Shown piece by piece: positions 61,877-64,000 of a stretch of 64,000 nucleotides of DNA. The stretch is taken from the NCBI RefSeq assembly GCF_036017065.1, contig NZ_JAYXHR010000001.1, forward strand, positions 1,674,001 through 1,738,000. Direction: 5' to 3'. The notes under the pieces were generated by a model. That model searched no databases. It saw nothing but the letters and a program-made list of their open reading frames with translations, and was not told the DNA's origin. The DNA is from Uliginosibacterium sp036017065 (GTDB taxonomy: Bacteria > Pseudomonadota > Gammaproteobacteria > Burkholderiales > Rhodocyclaceae). The translations under genes and the position numbers were made by a program. Position 1 is the first letter of the stretch. Each line of letters opens with the position of its first letter.

Positions 61877-63381
61877 GAGCGCAGCTCCTGGGCACGGTTC
61901 CAGGCGGCCAGTGCCGCACGCGCCTGTTCGACATCGCTGAAGTGGGTGCGCTCACCGCGCACCTCCTGGTAGTTCTCGTGGCCCTTGCCGGCAATGAGGA
62001 TCACGTCGTTCGCATCCGCGCCGCCGATCGTCGAGCGGATCGCCTCGCTGCGGTCCTCGATGGCCAGCGCTTCCGGCGCACCCTTCAGCACCGCGTCCAT
62101 GATGGCGCGCGGATCCTCGCTGCGCGGGTTGTCGCTGGTCACCACCACGCGCTGCGACAACCGTGCCGCCACGTCGCCCATCAGCGGGCGCTTGCCCGGA
62201 TCGCGATCACCGCCGCAACCGAACACGCACACCAGGCTGCCGTTGCGCGACATGGCGGTATGGCGCAGTGCCAGCAGGGCCTGCTCCAGGGCATCCGGCG
62301 TGTGGGCATAGTCGACCACCACCAGCGGCTCGCCCACGCCGCCGACCGTCTGCATCCGCCCTTCCGGCGGCGTCAGGTCGCCAGCGGTGTCGACCGCCTG
62401 CTGCAGGGTGTATCCCGCCTGCATCAGCACCGCCACGACGGCCAGCAGGTTGGAGACGTTGAACTGGCCGACCAGCGCGACGCTGACATCCGCGCGCTGG
62501 TCTTCGCAGACCACGGTGAAGCGCAAGCCGGTGGCGGTGGTGCGCAGGTGCTCTGCCACCAGCACGCGGGAGGACGGTGCGGCCAGCGCGTTGTCCGGAA
62601 TCAGCGTATAGCCGACGACCTCGATGCCACGGCCCTGCAGGCGGCGCGCCAGCGACACGCCCATCAGGTCATCCAGGTTCAGCACCACGGCCTTCAGCTC
62701 GGGGCGGTCGAACAGCTTCGACTTCGCCGCAGCGTAGCGCTCCATGGTCTGGTGGTAGTCGAGGTGGTCGCGGGTCAGGTTGGTCAGCACCGCGATATTG
62801 ATGCGGCAACCGTTGATGCGGCCCTGGTCGAGGCCGATGGAGGACACTTCCATCGCCACCGCCTGGGCACCTTCCGCGCGGAAACGGGCCAGCTGCTCCT
62901 GCAGCAGGATCGCGTCCGGCGTGGTGTTGGATGATGGATTCAGGCGCCCCGGGAAACCCATGCCCAGGGTGCCGATGACCGCGCACTTCTTGCCGAGCAC
63001 ACCGAACGCACGGGCCAGCCACTGCGTCACCGAGGTCTTGCCGTTGGTGCCCGTGACGCCGACCGTCACCATCTGCTCGCTGGGGCGGCCGAACACCTCG
63101 TCGGCAATCTCGCCAGCCAGCCAGCGCAACTGGTCGACCGGCACGTTGGGTACGTTCAGTCCTGCGTCCCACTCGTAGCCGTCCCGCTCCCACAGCACCG
63201 CCACCGCGCCGCGCTCCACCGCGTCGGCGATGAAGCGGCGGCCATCCACCGCATGGCCAGGGTAGGCCAGGAAGACGTCGCCCGGCTTGACCATGCGCGA
63301 GTCCGCACAGACGCGCTTCGGCACGATGCCTTCGGCGTGCAGGAGGTTCAGCATGGCGCTGGCGAGCGAGGGGCTCTGCAT
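61873..63381 (-). CDS. murE: UDP-MurNAc-L-alanyl-D-glutamate--2,6-diaminopimelate ligase
   Basis: Adds the third residue of the stem peptide. 502 residues: P-loop VTGTNGKTSVTQWLA, EVSSIGLDQGR, TNLTRDHLDYH and VDYAHTPDALE. The DNPRSEDP motif marks the meso-diaminopimelate-specific form of Gram-negative bacteria. The ATG overlaps the ftsI stop by one base (TGATG). Confidence 0.97.
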   Translation of the reverse strand: MQSPSLASAMLNLLHAEGIVPKRVCADSRMVKPGDVFLAYPGHAVDGRRFIADAVERGAVAVLWERDGYEWDAGLNVPNVPVDQLRWLAGEIADEVFGRPSEQMVTVGVTGTNGKTSVTQWLARAFGVLGKKCAVIGTLGMGFPGRLNPSSNTTPDAILLQEQLARFRAEGAQAVAMEVSSIGLDQGRINGCRINIAVLTNLTRDHLDYHQTMERYAAAKSKLFDRPELKAVVLNLDDLMGVSLARRLQGRGIEVVGYTLIPDNALAAPSSRVLVAEHLRTTATGLRFTVVCEDQRADVSVALVGQFNVSNLLAVVAVLMQAGYTLQQAVDTAGDLTPPEGRMQTVGGVGEPLVVVDYAHTPDALEQALLALRHTAMSRNGSLVCVFGCGGDRDPGKRPLMGDVAARLSQRVVVTSDNPRSEDPRAIMDAVLKGAPEALAIEDRSEAIRSTIGGADANDVILIAGKGHENYQEVRGERTHFSDVEQARAALAAWNRAQELRS

Positions 63382-64000
63382 CACATCGCGTCTCCGGCCG
63401 GGCGGGTGGCGTTCTGGCGGGCCAGTTGCTGCGCCGCTGCTGGCGCATCCGGCCGCACGCCCATGCTGCGCAGGGCACCGCCCATGACCGAGGCGAACAC
63501 CGGGCCGGCCACGCCGCCACCGTAGTGGCCGCCGACGGAGGGCTCGTCGATCATCACCGCGACGATCAGGCGCGGGTCGGAGGCCGGCGCCAGCCCGACG
63601 AAAGAGGACACGTACTTCTTGGCATAGCGGCCGCTCTCGACCTTGTAGGCGGTACCGGTCTTGCCGGCCACCCGGTAGCCGGGGACCTGCGCCTGCGGTG
63701 CCGTGCCGCCCTCCTGGGTGACGGTCTCCATCATGGCGAGCATCTGCTTCGCCACTTCCGGACTGAACACCTGCTTGCCATGCAGGGGCGGTGCATCGAC
63801 GCGGGTCAGCGACAGCGGCAGCAGTTCGCCACCGCGTGCAAACACCTGATAGGAGTGCGCCATCTGCATCAGCGTCACCGAAATGCCGTGGCCATACGCC
63901 ATGGTGGCCTGTTCGATCGGGCGCCAGTGCTTCCACGGACGCAGACGGCCGCCGACCTCACCGGGGAAGCCGGTACCCAGGGGCGAGCCGAAGCCAAGCG
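63381..64000 (-). CDS. ftsI: Septal peptidoglycan transpeptidase FtsI/PBP3 (partial, N-terminus off the right edge)
   Basis: C-terminal part of the class B penicillin-binding protein that crosslinks septal peptidoglycan with FtsW. About 206 residues are visible, including the KTGT box in VAGKTGTAYKV, YGHGISVTLMQMAHSYQ, VSSFVGLAPASDPRLIVAVMID and GGHYGGGVAGPVF. The active-site SxxK and SxN motifs lie outside the window. Followed directly by murE, as is usual. Confidence 0.95.
   Translation of the reverse strand, partial: LGFGSPLGTGFPGEVGGRLRPWKHWRPIEQATMAYGHGISVTLMQMAHSYQVFARGGELLPLSLTRVDAPPLHGKQVFSPEVAKQMLAMMETVTQEGGTAPQAQVPGYRVAGKTGTAYKVESGRYAKKYVSSFVGLAPASDPRLIVAVMIDEPSVGGHYGGGVAGPVFASVMGGALRSMGVRPDAPAAAQQLARQNATRPAGDAM

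Overview
This is a GC-rich (about two-thirds G+C) bacterial chromosome segment, most likely from a betaproteobacterium (Rhodocyclales/Burkholderiales-like; no finer call is possible from the sequence alone). The clues are the order rpe-gph-trpE-trpG-trpD-trpC divergent from apaG, the order ftsZ-lpxC-DciA-secA beside a complete division/cell-wall (dcw) cluster, a PEP-CTERM protein, and meso-diaminopimelate-type MurE. Almost all genes lie on the minus strand. The main exception is a two-component signalling block on the plus strand at 16-26 kb. No rRNA, tRNA, CRISPR array, insertion sequence or prophage was recognised.

Layout. 1-8.2 kb: a minus-strand operon rpe-gph-(leader)-trpE-trpG-trpD-trpC-tamB; tamB runs off the left edge. 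8.2-11 kb: apaG with a strong terminator, a PEP-CTERM protein, and argJ. 11-15.8 kb: three secreted glycoside hydrolases (GH53 galactanase, GH43 endo-arabinanase, GH43 plus CBM42 exo-enzyme) that share a Cys-containing module and long poly-serine linkers; together they look like a set for pectin side chains. 16.2-25.8 kb: a wHTH-like protein, two paralogous small membrane proteins, a 2116-residue soluble poly-HAMP hybrid kinase and a second REC-GAF-kinase-REC protein, followed by a convergent HDOD-GAF protein. 27.4-31.9 kb: ligD and ku (non-homologous end joining) and a predicted membrane protein. 32-34.5 kb: the kup potassium transporter and a hypothetical gene. 34.6-44.5 kb: a kdp high-affinity potassium operon with both usual and unusual members: a 30-residue membrane peptide, kdpF, kdpA, kdpB, kdpC, three small unknown genes, a CorA-like gene, kdpD and kdpE, with a KdpE-like operator upstream. 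44.9-49.3 kb: secA, a divergent DciA-like gene, a 62-residue membrane protein and lpxC. 49.5-64 kb: the dcw cluster ftsI(partial)-murE-murF-mraY-murD-ftsW-murG-murC-ddlB-ftsQ-ftsA-ftsZ, closed by an intrinsic terminator after ftsZ.

The most unusual material is inside the dcw cluster. Between ftsW and murG there is a 69-codon open frame made of exactly three 23-codon repeats, each starting with Met. It overlaps the ftsW stop as ATGA and the murG start as TGATG, and a perfect 19-bp inverted repeat sits over the ftsW stop. Between murG and murC a 100-codon frame is likewise bounded by ATGA overlaps on both sides. Other points of interest are the 276-bp DNA repeats of the poly-HAMP kinase with its coupled small membrane genes, the shared unclassified module of the arabinan/galactan enzymes, and the unknown genes in the kdp operon. 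All functions are inferred by reading translated sequence; no database search was run.
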